Of a DNA stretch of 64,000 nucleotides, positions 10,185 through 19,074 are shown one piece after another. Position numbers and translations under genes: made by a program. Below the pieces are notes generated by a model that was not told the origin of the DNA, made no database searches, and saw only the letters and a program-made list of their open reading frames with translations. Source of the stretch: Geobacillus stearothermophilus ATCC 12980 (GTDB lineage Bacteria; Bacillota; Bacilli; Bacillales; Anoxybacillaceae); contig NZ_CP128494.1 of the NCBI RefSeq assembly GCF_030369615.1, positions 1,569,501 through 1,633,500 of the forward strand, given 5' to 3'. Position 1 is the stretch's first letter, and each line of letters opens with the position of its first letter.

Positions 10185-10302
10185 TGGACAAACGAAAGCG
10201 AACTTTGTTATAATCCATTCAATAATTCCGTTTAAAGAAAACAAGTTACATACAATGGAACAAAAAAGAGGGGGGATGATCAGCGAACATTTGAGAACCG
10301 AT
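10185..10302 (+). pseudogene. Promoter, ribosome site and first nine codons of a gene cut by the transposon
   Basis: -35 TGGACA (10185-10190), 18-bp spacer, -10 TATAAT (10209-10214), then GAGGGGGG directly before ATG 10276. The frame reads MISEHLRTD and runs into the transposon end at 10303. It is divergent from the iclR-type gene and has IclR-like half-sites in the leader, so it was probably the IclR target. No continuation is found beyond the right end of the transposon. Confidence 0.55.
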
Positions 10303-10435
10303 TGTAAACTAGCACATTATTTCAGAATCCCTTTTTCAAATTATTTCAGGCGGATTCGGAAATAATGTGCAAAATTTTTGCGGATTGTTCCGGATTTTGC
10401 ACATTCTTTCGGAACGTTTGCACGCTCTTTCAGAT
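10303..10435. repeat. Left transposon end with five transposase-site repeats
   Basis: Repeats related to AGCACATTATTTCAGAA at 10311, 10336-10350, 10354-10372 (inverted), 10397-10415 and 10418-10433. Spacing and orientation are irregular, as in Tn7-like ends. The end lies downstream of the ATPase stop. Confidence 0.65.
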
Positions 10436-10509
10436 GAAGATTTCCAGCGCGCCTGATGGACCGATGGAAAAGAAAAAGCACAAAAGAGGCCGATTCGGCC
10501 CCTTTCATG

Positions 10510-11343
10510 CTAATACCCCATTTCCTCTGCGGCCATGCGCACCACTTCTTCGTCAATGGCGTCCTTTTTCAGCTGATACCCGTATAACAGGCACGTCGTG
10601 GCCAACGTGTTGATCACCCGAGGCCATCCCCGCGACTGCAGTGCAATCGCCTCTAACGCCGATGGAGTGAAGATCGGATGCTTCGCCCCGGCCTGTTTCA
10701 TCCGATGTTCGATGTAGCCCGCCACCTCTTCCTTCTCCAGCGGCCCCATCCGGTATCGCATGATGATCCGCTGGTCGAGAGGGCGGTGCTGATTGAGCCG
10801 CAGCTTCCCCTGTAAATGGGGCAGCCCGGCCAACATCAAGACAAATGGGTTGGTCGAATCCATCTCAAAGTTGAACAAGATGGCGATGTCTTGTAAAAAG
10901 GCATCCTTGGCCAAATGCATCTCGTCCAAAATGAACACCGGCGTGATCCGTCGTTCATGATACAATCGCTCGATCGCCTGCTGGATTTGGCGGAAGAGAT
11001 CTACCTTGCGATACTTCGGTTCCTCTCCTAATCCCAAGGCCAGTCCACGGTAAAAATCCATCACGCCTCCGGTGGATAACGGAAAGTAGACGACATGATA
11101 CAATGATGGATTCAATGACTCTTTCAGCGCCCGAAGGGCGAACGTCTTGCCCGCCCCCGGCTCTCCGATCAACAGCCCGATCCCCCGGGTTCGTTTCACG
11201 TACTCCAGCGCCCGCAACGCTTCCTGAAATGACGCCCCTTGATACGCCTCGGACGGGTCTGTTTCTTTCGCAAACGGCTCCCGCGAAAGGGAGTAAAACG
11301 ATTTATACACCGTGTTCTCCCTCCTTCGCCGGAATCGCCGCAA
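10510..11343 (-). CDS. ExeA/TniB-like AAA+ ATPase of the transposon
   Basis: 277 residues. Walker A is GEPGAGKTFALRAL near residue 60; Walker B is PVFILDEMHLA near residue 140; sensor and arginine-finger region QHRPLDQRIIMRYRM; C-terminal lid helix with GWPRVINTLATTC. ATPases of this type (TnsC/TniB/MuB/ExeA relatives) pick target DNA and activate the partner DDE transposase. The first codons overlap the 3' end of the transposase gene by about 40 bp, so translation is probably coupled. The start of the listed frame (MRRFRRRREN) may be too early; the in-frame YKSFYSLSREPF is where family similarity begins. Not related to secretion here despite the ExeA label. Confidence 0.85.
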   Translation of the reverse strand: MRRFRRRRENTVYKSFYSLSREPFAKETDPSEAYQGASFQEALRALEYVKRTRGIGLLIGEPGAGKTFALRALKESLNPSLYHVVYFPLSTGGVMDFYRGLALGLGEEPKYRKVDLFRQIQQAIERLYHERRITPVFILDEMHLAKDAFLQDIAILFNFEMDSTNPFVLMLAGLPHLQGKLRLNQHRPLDQRIIMRYRMGPLEKEEVAGYIEHRMKQAGAKHPIFTPSALEAIALQSRGWPRVINTLATTCLLYGYQLKKDAIDEEVVRMAAEEMGY

Positions 11344-12556
11344 AAGGGGACCGATGGCGTTTTACATAGGCGTTGTCCTCCAAACGCACCCGAACGGCCT
11401 CCGCCACCCGTTTGCCATCTTCGTACACATAGACGCCTCGTTCGTCATAGCGGAGCTCAATCGATTGCCCAATGAACCGAGGCGGCACTTCGTATAGCTG
11501 TTTATTCAGGGTGATCGTGCCATCGGCTTTCACCTTGCGGTGCTCCCGTTTCAGAAAAATCGCATCCAGCCAATCGCCATCTTCGATGAACGACACGAGA
11601 TGCACTTGCGATTGAAACACCTCATGCGGCGTTTTTCCGTCCAGGGAGGCGTGCGGTTTTCGATGATACTCCTCTTCAAGCCACTTCCAAAAACGCTCGT
11701 TCAACTCGTCAAGCGATTTCGGCGGATTCAGCCCCAACAGTGGATAAAACCGCGTCTGTACGGTGCGGAAGAACCGTTCGATTTTTCCCTTGCTTTGCGG
11801 GTCATACGGCTGGGTGTGGATGAGTGTAATCCCCATCTCGGCGCACGCATACTGCAGCACCTCGGACCGATAAATTTTCCCGTTGTCCGAGTAAATGCGC
11901 TTCGGCTTCCCGCAGCGAAGCACCGCTTCCTTCGTGACGATCCGCAGCCCGTCAAACTTCTCCGAAGGGAAAAATTGGGCATATGGCACTAACCGCGAGC
12001 AGTCATCGATATACGCGATCAAAAACGTTTTCTGGGCTTTCCCATGGACGCGAATCGTGGGTCCATGGGATAAGTCCCCTTGCCATAGCTCATTGATCTG
12101 GTCATACGCAAAACGCTTTCGCTCCGGCATCGGCAAGATTTCTTTTCCCACCAGGTTGTGTTTTTTCAACAATCGGTATATAGTAAAGTAAGAGGTATGA
12201 TTTTCTGGGATTTCCCCCTGCTCGATCAGGTGTTCGTAGAACACCGTCACGGGCATGGTGGGATGTTCTTTTCTTAGGGCTAAAATATGATCCTCATCAT
12301 CGGGCGACAGACGCCTTGAGTGGCCGCGGTCCGAACGGCGCTTCGGCTTTAAGGCGTCAAAGCCCCCTTTTTTGTATCGGGTGCACCAATCGAGGATCGT
12401 CTTGGCTGCGATTCGTTTGTCGCCCTGGTGGGGAACATGGTGCACTCGCTCGCTCACCTCTTTCAGATACGTCTTCGGTTCCACCTGCCCATTCACCAAC
12501 GGAGCGATTAGCCCGTACCGAAACAGGGCAATGTCGTGTCTCATCGACTCATCCAT
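11303..12556 (-). CDS. DDE transposase (rve/RNase H fold) of the transposon
   Basis: 417 residues. Two helix-turn-helix segments come first (DWCTRYKKGGFDALKPKRRSD region), then an RNase H-like core with D in NELWQGDLSHGP, D in KRIYSDNGKIY and E in SKGKIERFFRTVQ, giving a DDE triad. A C-terminal beta-barrel-like tail follows (TITLNKQLYEVPPRFIGQSI). This is the organisation of MuA/TnsB/IS481-related transposases. It cuts and joins transposon ends, with the AAA partner choosing the target. RBS AAGGAGGAGATTC precedes ATG 12556. All catalytic residues are present, so it could be active. Confidence 0.88.
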   Translation of the reverse strand: MDESMRHDIALFRYGLIAPLVNGQVEPKTYLKEVSERVHHVPHQGDKRIAAKTILDWCTRYKKGGFDALKPKRRSDRGHSRRLSPDDEDHILALRKEHPTMPVTVFYEHLIEQGEIPENHTSYFTIYRLLKKHNLVGKEILPMPERKRFAYDQINELWQGDLSHGPTIRVHGKAQKTFLIAYIDDCSRLVPYAQFFPSEKFDGLRIVTKEAVLRCGKPKRIYSDNGKIYRSEVLQYACAEMGITLIHTQPYDPQSKGKIERFFRTVQTRFYPLLGLNPPKSLDELNERFWKWLEEEYHRKPHASLDGKTPHEVFQSQVHLVSFIEDGDWLDAIFLKREHRKVKADGTITLNKQLYEVPPRFIGQSIELRYDERGVYVYEDGKRVAEAVRVRLEDNAYVKRHRSPFAAIPAKEGEHGV

Positions 12557-12708
12557 TCGAATCTCCTCCTTGTCTCACTTGGAATCAGGACCGTTCCGGT
12601 CCGTCTGCCCTTATCGTACCGGATCGCTTTTTCTCCGTCGATAGGAAAGGTTTGTGGGAACCTCAACTATTTCCAATTTAGGATATATATGTAAAATAAG
12701 GATCCCAT

Positions 12709-13254
12709 TTAATTCGCAAAAGGGTGTCGGAATCCGTCCTCCCACATGTCTCTGATGACCGAATCAAGACCGTGTTTCTCCAACGTCCGGATCCACCAGG
12801 AAGCCCGTTCCTTTTCTTTTTTCACGATAGGGCCTATGATCCTCCACCGCCTCGCAAAAAAGCTATGAAGGCTTGATAGGTTTCGGTAGAACCGTCGGAC
12901 ATAAAAGATGATGCCGTCCTTTGTCAGGAGGAACGGAGCCCGGTTCGTCCCCTCGGTCAATCCCAACTGCTCTTTCACGACTTGCCATATGGCGGACAAC
13001 GTATACTGAAAATACGGGAGGAGAAAGGAAGGCAGCACACTCACCGTCTTCAAGCATTCCCGACAGCGATACCGGACAATCCAAATGCGATCATCACCAT
13101 GTGGGGTCAATGCGTTTCGCTCATCGTAACCGTGGCGGTGCAACGGGCGCTTGGCCCGGCAATGCGGACACTGTGTCAGAAGAGGGAAGTCGTTTTCTTT
13201 TCCACGCTCTGCATACGTTTGGACGTCAATGCCAAAGTCATGAAATTGAATCAC
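12709..13254 (-). CDS. Zinc-ribbon plus helix-turn-helix protein of the transposon (DUF6431-like)
   Basis: 181 residues. An N-terminal zinc ribbon is formed by CPHCRAKRPLHRHGY and RYRCRECLKTVSVLP. A helical region follows (WQVVKEQLGLTEGTNRAPFL, then a long helical C-terminus) that may bind DNA. The same architecture is carried by DUF6431 proteins, which I recall as neighbours of such transposase/ATPase pairs; its role in transposition is not established to my knowledge. It is the first gene of the three-gene unit, just inside the right end, about 150 bp before the transposase. It might help recognise ends or targets. Confidence 0.65.
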   Translation of the reverse strand: MIQFHDFGIDVQTYAERGKENDFPLLTQCPHCRAKRPLHRHGYDERNALTPHGDDRIWIVRYRCRECLKTVSVLPSFLLPYFQYTLSAIWQVVKEQLGLTEGTNRAPFLLTKDGIIFYVRRFYRNLSSLHSFFARRWRIIGPIVKKEKERASWWIRTLEKHGLDSVIRDMWEDGFRHPFAN

Positions 13255-13290
13255 GTCCTCCTCCCCTCCTCTGAACCGATGGATTTTCTC

Positions 13291-13405
13291 TTCCGAAATA
13301 ATTCACAAAAAATTTAGCACATTCTTTCAGAAAAGGGGAGAGGGCTTTCTGAAGGAATGTGCAAAAAAATGGCTCTTTTGTTCCGAAATAAAGTGATAAT
13401 TTACA
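13291..13405. repeat. Right transposon end with four transposase-site repeats
   Basis: Repeats at 13291-13307 (TTCCGAAATAATTCACA), 13317-13335 (GCACATTCTTTCAGAAAAG), 13345-13364 (inverted) and the terminal copy 13381-13405. The region also has to contain the promoter of the zinc-ribbon gene. Confidence 0.65.
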
Positions 13406-13482
13406 TTAACCTTCGCATAAGCGGTGCCCACTCTGGTTATACTGCTCCTAAGGAAAAGCATGAGAAAGGAGCGGAATTCTGC

Positions 13483-13760
13483 ATGAAACGTCTCAACATC
13501 ACCGACAACCATGGATGGGTGCCCCGGAAACTCCGCAAGCAGGAACGGAAGATCAAAAACGCTCATCTCCGCCAACGTGTGATGGCCGTCCGCCTGGTCA
13601 TGGAAGGCTATTTGGACAAAGACGTGGCCTCCATGGTCAACGTGTGCCGCCAAACCGTTTCCCATTATGTGTCGCTGTTTAACGAAGGGGGCCTGGAACT
13701 CCTGCTTCATCGGGATTTTGCCCCTGGGCGAGAGCCGTTTCTCACCGAAGCATTGCGGGA
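13483..13760 (+). pseudogene. N-terminal fragment of an IS630-family transposase
   Basis: AAGGAG precedes ATG 13483. About 93 residues (MKRLNITDNHGWVPRKLRKQ..., QRVMAVRLVMEGYLDKDVAS, VCRQTVSHYVSLFNEGGLELLL) form the helix-turn-helix N-terminus typical of IS630 transposases. The sequence stops matching at about 13760, where an AT-rich secreted-protein gene begins. The DDE catalytic domain is absent. Confidence 0.75.
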
Positions 13761-13769
13761 GTGTCGTTT

Positions 13770-15765
13770 ATGTTAAAGTTTAAGCGTCATTTATTATTGG
13801 TTTCTTCTTTTATGATTTTTAATTTTTTCCTTTTTTTCATTCACCCTTTTTTTGCTTATGCAAAATCTATTTCCACACCTTATGGAGTGTTGACGGATTT
13901 AGGTCCTAAGGTGCGCAATATCTCTGTTAATACTTCACGTGCCGCCATGGATAAAAAAGGAAATTGTTATTTGTATATGATTTTGCACGGAACACCTACA
14001 GTACTAGCTGTTTTAGACCTCAATACGGGAAAGGTCAAGAAAACATTTCCACTCTTGGATTCCACTGCTGCTTGGGCCATGGACATAGATGAAGGGGGAG
14101 TTTTATGGATTGGCGGCACGAATAAAGGCAGTATTTATCGCTTTGATCCTAATATGTTTTCATTCAAGAATTTTGGTAATCAATTAGGCGGTTCTAAAGA
14201 AGTAGCTATTCAAGATATTACACATTCTAATCAAAAATTATTTGCAACAACCGCATATGGGGCTAATTTCTTTAGTTTTAGTAAAGCTAAAGGAAAACGT
14301 GTCAGCGGCTTATCACCTTTAGAACCGGGTAAGAAATTCGCAAAATCAATTGTGTATGATCAAGGTTCCAATACTTTGTTTATTTCGCTCGGAGCAAAAG
14401 CGAATTTGCTTAAATGGAATCTATCGACAGGTAAAAAAGAACATATTTTACCGCTTAAATATCAGTCCGAAACATATATCTATAAGATGAGAATTGTGAA
14501 CCAGTATTTGTTTGCCCGCATGTATCCGAGCGAGAAAATTGCCGTGTATGATATGAAAAAAAAACCGTTTCGTGGCTGAATTTCCTGCAAGTTCAATCGT
14601 ATCTAACAAGAATCCTTTTAAGAATGAGGTCTATTATACATATAAAGGGAAGTTTTACCGTTTTGATTTGAAAACGTTAAAAACTTATAGAACTAACCTT
14701 TCGTTGCCTCCATTTACCGAAGCGATTTCTTTGGACTTCGTGAAAAAGAAAAATGGAGAAACGGTCTTAACAGGTCTTGTAGATAATGACGGGCGTTATT
14801 ATGAGTTGAATCCGATTCGGAATAGGCTTGTCATTCGTAAACCTACTTTACCGGCTCAACCCGTTAATTTATACACAATGACGCAAAGTTTAGATGGGAG
14901 CAAAATTATTATTAACGGTTATATGTCAGGTGGCTTGTGTATTTACGATGTGGATACGAAAAAAGAAATTGAGTTAAAACCTGTTAGTCAATTAGAAACG
15001 ATACTTGTTACACCTGGAAAAATGTATTTAGGTGCTTATCCGAAAGCTCGATTGCTTGAGTACGATTTAGCATCGAAATGGAAAGGATATCCAATAAATC
15101 CCAGAAAGTTACTAAATCTTTTGTCATATGGTCAGACAAGAATTACAGCTTTAATTAAAAAAGATAATACTCTCTTGCTTGGAACATATCCGGAGAATTC
15201 AACCGGAGGTGGTGTGCTTGCCCTTTATGATACGGTTTCGGGCAAATCAACAGTTTATCCAAACTTTATCAATAATCAGAGTATTATATCTCTTTTAGCG
15301 TATAAAGATGGCTATATTTATGGGGGAACATCTCGTCACGCCAACTATAAAGTGTCAAAAGAGCCGGCAAGATTTTTCCGTTTTAAACTTGATAATCCAA
15401 AGCGGGTCGAATTTTTACCAATACCGTTAAACAGTGTCATGATATCTTCTTTAATTGAGGGACCTGATGGAAACATATGGGGAATGGCTAATGGGACACT
15501 GTTCCAATACAACCCTTCGACGAATTCATTTAAAACTAAGCAAATTTTAAAAGCGATTTCTGGTCGCTTCAAAAATGCCGTTTTAGTAAACGGAAAAAAT
15601 GGTTTATTGTACGGTACTGTTGAAGGGAAGCTTTTTGAAGTTGATCCATCTACTATGAAAGTAACTATTTTGCTTGATCATAATGCTTGGGATTTAGCAA
15701 TAGATAAAAATGGTACTCTTTATGTAAGAAACTTGGAGAGATTATATTCTTTTCAGAGAAAATAG
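13770..15765 (+). pseudogene. Secreted beta-propeller-like protein, split by an A-run frameshift
   Basis: Signal peptide from the ATG at 13770 (KRHLLLVSSFMIFNFFLFF then a likely cleavage after YA). Repeated units follow with the form W.MDID..G.LWIGG, RF.LKTL, IYGGTSRHAN, GPDGNIWGMANGTLFQYNP and DKNGTLYVRNLERLYSF. These look like propeller blades (PQQ/SMP-30-like), about 660 residues in all. A run of nine A residues at 14556-14564 puts the second half (starting VAEFPASSIVSNKNPF) into another frame; eight A residues would restore one reading frame. Composition is clearly more AT-rich than the backbone and both sides are mobile DNA, so it is probably acquired. Substrate or role unknown. Transcriptional slippage on the A-run could still yield full-length protein. 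Confidence 0.65.
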
Positions 15766-15771
15766 CAGTAT

Positions 15772-16770
15772 ACCCGTGGTGCTAGATAAACTTGAGCAAG
15801 CATAAAAATAGCCCTTGCTGGCGGATCTCCTGTAGAATGAAAGTGCGACCTGCCATTCGAAAGGAGAACCCCCATGCAAGAGCACTTTCATTTTACTACA
15901 GATCGGGCCAAGATTCAAAAGCAATATGCCGCCATTTTCGTTTTTGTTTCTGCTCAACTTTCATGCATTCAGGTGCATCTTCATCGTCGAAATCGCCATT
16001 TGGTCAAGCAAGAGGACGTTGTCATCATCGCCATTCATCTTTTAGGAAAGCTGCTCGGTTTTACTTCACGGGCATGGCATCGTTTTGTCACGGGAAATTT
16101 GTTCACAAACGGCTCGTTTCTCGAACGTTCCCGGTATAACCGCCGTTGCCGGGCGCTTGGTTTCGCCATCAAATGGATCCGTCATGAGCTGGCAAAACGC
16201 GGTCAACATCATGCCTATGCCGTCGTGGACAGCTTGCCGCTCCCATTGTGCCATACGGCAAGAATGCATCGCGTCAAACGGTTTCAAGAGATCGCCGACA
16301 TCGGGTATTGCGCTTCCAAAAAGCAATGGTACTACGGGTTGAAGCTGCACCTTCAAGTGACCGATCAAGGGCTGCCAATGGGGTATGTGGTGACGGAAGC
16401 ATCTTGCCACGATCGAATCGCAGCCGAAAGCGTGATGACCCAAATTCCCCACCCGTATAACTTTGGGGACAAAGGATTCATTAGCCGTGACTTGCAAAAA
16501 AGGCTGTACGAAGAATACCAAATGGCGCTTTGGACTCCGTCTCGAAAAAACCAGAAACATCGTGCGTCTGAGACATGGGAGCAGTGGATCCAACAAAAAC
16601 GCAAAGTGATCGAGACGGTGTTCTCGGTTCTGGTTGATCACTATCGCATCACGGGGATCCGAGCCAATTCGATTATCGGATTTGAAGTGGCACTAGACGG
16701 TATATTGTTAGCTTATTCCCTGGTTACACTTGGGCTAGTTGAGCGATAAAGCTCAACTAGCACCACGGGT
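15772..16770 (+). mobile_element. Complete IS982-family insertion sequence
   Basis: 999 bp between inverted ends ACCCGTGGTGCTAG (15772) and its complement ending at 16770. Flanks (GCAGTAT and TAAATAA) do not show a convincing target duplication. A diverged partial copy lies at 33522-33861. Confidence 0.85.
15874..16749 (+). CDS. IS982-family transposase
   Basis: 291 residues, full family length. Catalytic aspartates and glutamate are in VVDSLPLPLC, NFGDKGFIS and RKVIETVFSVL (DDE). RBS AAAGGAGAACCCCC precedes ATG 15874. Catalyses cut-and-paste movement of the element. The frame is intact and runs to the right inverted end, so it may be active. Confidence 0.9.
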   Translation: MQEHFHFTTDRAKIQKQYAAIFVFVSAQLSCIQVHLHRRNRHLVKQEDVVIIAIHLLGKLLGFTSRAWHRFVTGNLFTNGSFLERSRYNRRCRALGFAIKWIRHELAKRGQHHAYAVVDSLPLPLCHTARMHRVKRFQEIADIGYCASKKQWYYGLKLHLQVTDQGLPMGYVVTEASCHDRIAAESVMTQIPHPYNFGDKGFISRDLQKRLYEEYQMALWTPSRKNQKHRASETWEQWIQQKRKVIETVFSVLVDHYRITGIRANSIIGFEVALDGILLAYSLVTLGLVER

Positions 16771-16840
16771 TAAATAAAAAATCCTTTGTTTTGACCTTGT
16801 TAGGGTGCGAAATGTGAGATATAAAACAAAAGAATGAAGA

Positions 16841-16946
16841 TTAGATCGATCTAAAAACCTCCAGAACAAATCTTCTTTGTTTCCATTTTTAAGCAGACGA
16901 TCCCGAGCGCACCAACTAGGCACGCCTATTTATTAGATCGATCTAA
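16841..16946. promoter_or_regulatory. Two identical 14-bp palindromes, possible operators
   Basis: TTAGATCGATCTAA occurs at 16841-16854 and again at 16933-16946, exactly 92 bp apart, each followed by an A-run. No intact gene starts nearby, so the regulated gene may be lost. Nothing else is recognised in 16771-17070. Confidence 0.4.
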
Positions 16947-17070
16947 AAAAGAAATGACAAACAATTCAATCGATTCGATCTCATTATATCGTTCTGCTGA
17001 AAACGCTGTCAACCTAAAAATCTTCTTTCTTTGAAAAAAAGAAGGAAACGACCCCACAACGCCATAGATA

Positions 17071-17763
17071 TCAGCCGAAAAACAGCCGCTCCGCCAACAG
17101 CGCAATGCCGATTCCTCCGGCCATATAACCGAGCGCAAACGGAACATTCCTCCTGCCGATCCGATACGGATTGTCCCCCAGCTCCTCCGCCAGCAAAGAA
17201 ACAGAAATATTGTACGGGCTGTACATGACCGTCGCCAAACTGCAACAAACGAGCACAATCGACAACGGCACCGCCGGAACAAGCAGCGGCATGAGCAGCG
17301 TCAAGTTGACCAACGGATGAAACCCAACAAACGACGTCGCGAAAAAATAAACGGCAATCATTCCATACAGCCAGACGGAATGTTCCGCCCCGACGCGAAA
17401 CCAGCCTCCAAGCCCAGCGAGCAGCGGAGACCGGGCCAGCATCTCGACAAACAACCCGGCTCCTAAAAACATGAAAAAATAGTTTCCCAATCCCTCTGTC
17501 CGCTCTTTCCAATGGCAGAGCGCCATCACCGCATACCGCTTCACCCGGCGCACAAGCAGCGCCCATCCGAAACAAAACAATCCAACACCAAATGCAAAAA
17601 ACAGAGCTCCCGACACCTGGTACACCCCGCGGGCGAAAAACGTGGACACAATAAACGCTGACAGCGCTGCAGTTCCCATAGCATCGTGAACGGGGGCCGT
17701 CTCGACAAACTGGACCACCATATACAGCGCCACCGCCGCTGTATACACCGGCACCCACCACAT
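17071..17763 (-). pseudogene. C-terminal part of a multi-spanning permease
   Basis: 230 residues with about seven hydrophobic helices. A short cytosolic loop (RRVKRYAVMALCHWKERTEG) splits the chain in two, and there is a loop rich in small residues, SFVGFHPLVNLTLLMPLLVP. This resembles the second half of an ion-transporter-superfamily permease; I do not recognise the substrate. There is no usable ribosome site at ATG 17763 and a stop lies 9 bp upstream in frame, so the N-terminal half is probably deleted. 17764-17982 contains no gene that I can see. Confidence 0.5.
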
Positions 17764-17970
17764 TCCAATTCAGTCTTGAATGCGATCGTGCGTCATTGTT
17801 CTCCCCTTTCGTTGCCATACGTTGAGATGATGATGCGACTGTTGTCCATAAGCGGCGAAAACGATTCCCCTCTCCGACAGCACACATTCACGTTTCAGCA
17901 GACGGGGCAAGCACCGGAAACCTGAGCCTCTCTACATCCAAAGCGATGTGGTGAACGTCCAATCGAAAAA

Positions 17971-17994
17971 AAACGGGTGCCGCTACACCCGTTT
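17971..17994 (-). terminator. Intrinsic terminator overlapping the HAD gene stop
   Basis: AAACGGGTG (17971-17979) pairs with CACCCGTTT (17986-17994) around a 6-nt loop; on the minus strand eight T residues follow. The stop codon of the HAD gene lies in the loop. Confidence 0.9.
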
Positions 17995-18834
17995 CGCAAG
18001 CAGCCGCTCAAGCCCCGCCGCCACCCCATCTTCTTCGTGGGAGGACGTCACCATGTCGCAGATGGCTTTCAGCTCCGGCTCGGCATTGTCCATCGCCACG
18101 CGATAGCCTGCGACCTTAAACATCGACAAATCGTTATGGCTGTCGCCAAAAGCGACCGTGTCGCGCACATCGATGCCGTAATGGGCGGCGAGCTGTTTGA
18201 GCGCCTCGCCTTTTGTCGCCCGTTCGTTGTTCATCTCAATATTGTGCGGGTGCGACGAGGTAACCGTGACACCACGGAGCGCGGCGAATCGCGACGCTGC
18301 ATCACGCAGCCGCTCGCGGTCGAGGGCGAAAATCAGCAGCTTATACATCACCGTCTGCGGGTCGTCCCACACCGTGCGGATGTCATCAACATACATCACC
18401 CGCGCCTGCTGGAACTGCTTGTTCACGAGCCACTTCACCTCTGGCGCCGCATCGGCCATCCCGGAAGCGAGCGCCTCCCATTGGGCGCGGTTGTGCAGGC
18501 CGACATAGACCGCATCGCCCGTGTACGTTTCGCAATACAAATCGGACTGTTCGCGCACCCACTCAAGCGTCGGACGGACGATTGTCCGCTCGAGCGGCGC
18601 CTCGCTGATGACCGTGCCGTCTTCGAGCGAAACGACCGCGCCGTTTAAGCTGGCAATCGGGCAGATAATGTCCGCCTCGCGAAGCGGGGCGAGCGCGTCT
18701 TTGCGCGCCCTCCCTGTCACGACGGCGACAATGTGGCCCTGCGCCTGCGCTGCGGTGATGGCCGTCCGGTTTCGTTCACTGATTTTTCCTTCCCTGTTTA
18801 ATAGCGTTCCGTCCATATCGAGTGCAATCAACAT
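17983..18834 (-). CDS. Cof-type HAD-IIB phosphatase
   Basis: 283 residues. Motif I is ALDMDGTLLNREGKIS (nucleophile and acid aspartates), motif II is VVTGRA, the motif III lysine is in ERATKGEALKQL, and motif IV is VAFGDSHNDLSMF. These define the Cof/YidA subfamily, which dephosphorylates sugar phosphates, flavin or pyridoxal phosphates; the substrate cannot be predicted. AGAGGGA precedes ATG 18834. Monocistronic, with its own terminator. Confidence 0.88.
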   Translation of the reverse strand: MLIALDMDGTLLNREGKISERNRTAITAAQAQGHIVAVVTGRARKDALAPLREADIICPIASLNGAVVSLEDGTVISEAPLERTIVRPTLEWVREQSDLYCETYTGDAVYVGLHNRAQWEALASGMADAAPEVKWLVNKQFQQARVMYVDDIRTVWDDPQTVMYKLLIFALDRERLRDAASRFAALRGVTVTSSHPHNIEMNNERATKGEALKQLAAHYGIDVRDTVAFGDSHNDLSMFKVAGYRVAMDNAEPELKAICDMVTSSHEEDGVAAGLERLLAKRV

Positions 18835-18855
18835 CTCTGATCCCTCTTTCTTTCG

Positions 18856-19074
18856 TCATGCCAAAAGCGGCTGGAAAAACGGTGTTCCGACAGAAGCCGG
18901 GGCTAGTGGAAAGTTGGAAATATCCACCCTCTTCTCTCCGTACGTCAGCGCCTGACTCCATCTGCTCTTGTTCTGCAACGCTTCCTTTTTATTCTGATAG
19001 CTGTCGGGTTCTTCGATCACAAACGGTGCGAACCATTGGCGCACTTCATCAGAACGAGGGGGATTTGTGCTCAT
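18856..19074 (-). CDS. Small hypothetical protein
   Basis: 72 residues starting MSTNPPRSDEVRQWFAPF and containing ALTYGEKRVDISNFPLAP. I do not recognise a family. A good -10 (TGTTATAAT, extended form) lies at about 19104-19112 on the minus strand. The in-frame ATG inside that box is upstream of any likely transcript start, so I prefer ATG 19074, although its ribosome site is weak. It sits just upstream of the HAD gene on the same strand. Confidence 0.4.
   Translation of the reverse strand: MSTNPPRSDEVRQWFAPFVIEEPDSYQNKKEALQNKSRWSQALTYGEKRVDISNFPLAPASVGTPFFQPLLA

Larger units (their letters stand above)
10303..13405 (-). mobile_element. Three-gene DDE/AAA transposon with multi-site ends
   Basis: Bounded by inverted ends that match at 21 of 25 positions: TGTAAACTAGCACATTATTTC at 10303 and, read inward from 13405, TGTAAATTATCACTTTATTTC, so it has TGT...ACA termini. 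Further copies of a motif like TTGCACATTCTTTCGGAA occur at about 10336, 10354 (inverted), 10397 and 10418 on the left, and at about 13291, 13317 and 13345 on the right. Multiple transposase sites at both ends, a DDE transposase and an AAA ATPase are features of Tn7/Tn5053/Mu-type transposition. No target duplication is seen: flanks are CCGAT and TTAAC. All three genes run on the minus strand: zinc-ribbon protein, transposase, ATPase. Confidence 0.8.

Noticed and set aside
10298-13410. 5-bp target-site duplication of the three-gene transposon
   Set aside because: The flanking pentamers (CCGAT and TTAAC) differ and no shifted boundary gives a match.
16926-17887. Overlapping minus-strand frames of 118 and 292 codons around the permease
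   Set aside because: Low-complexity Arg/Cys/Gly-rich translations typical of shifted frames; only the 17071-17763 frame has membrane-protein character.
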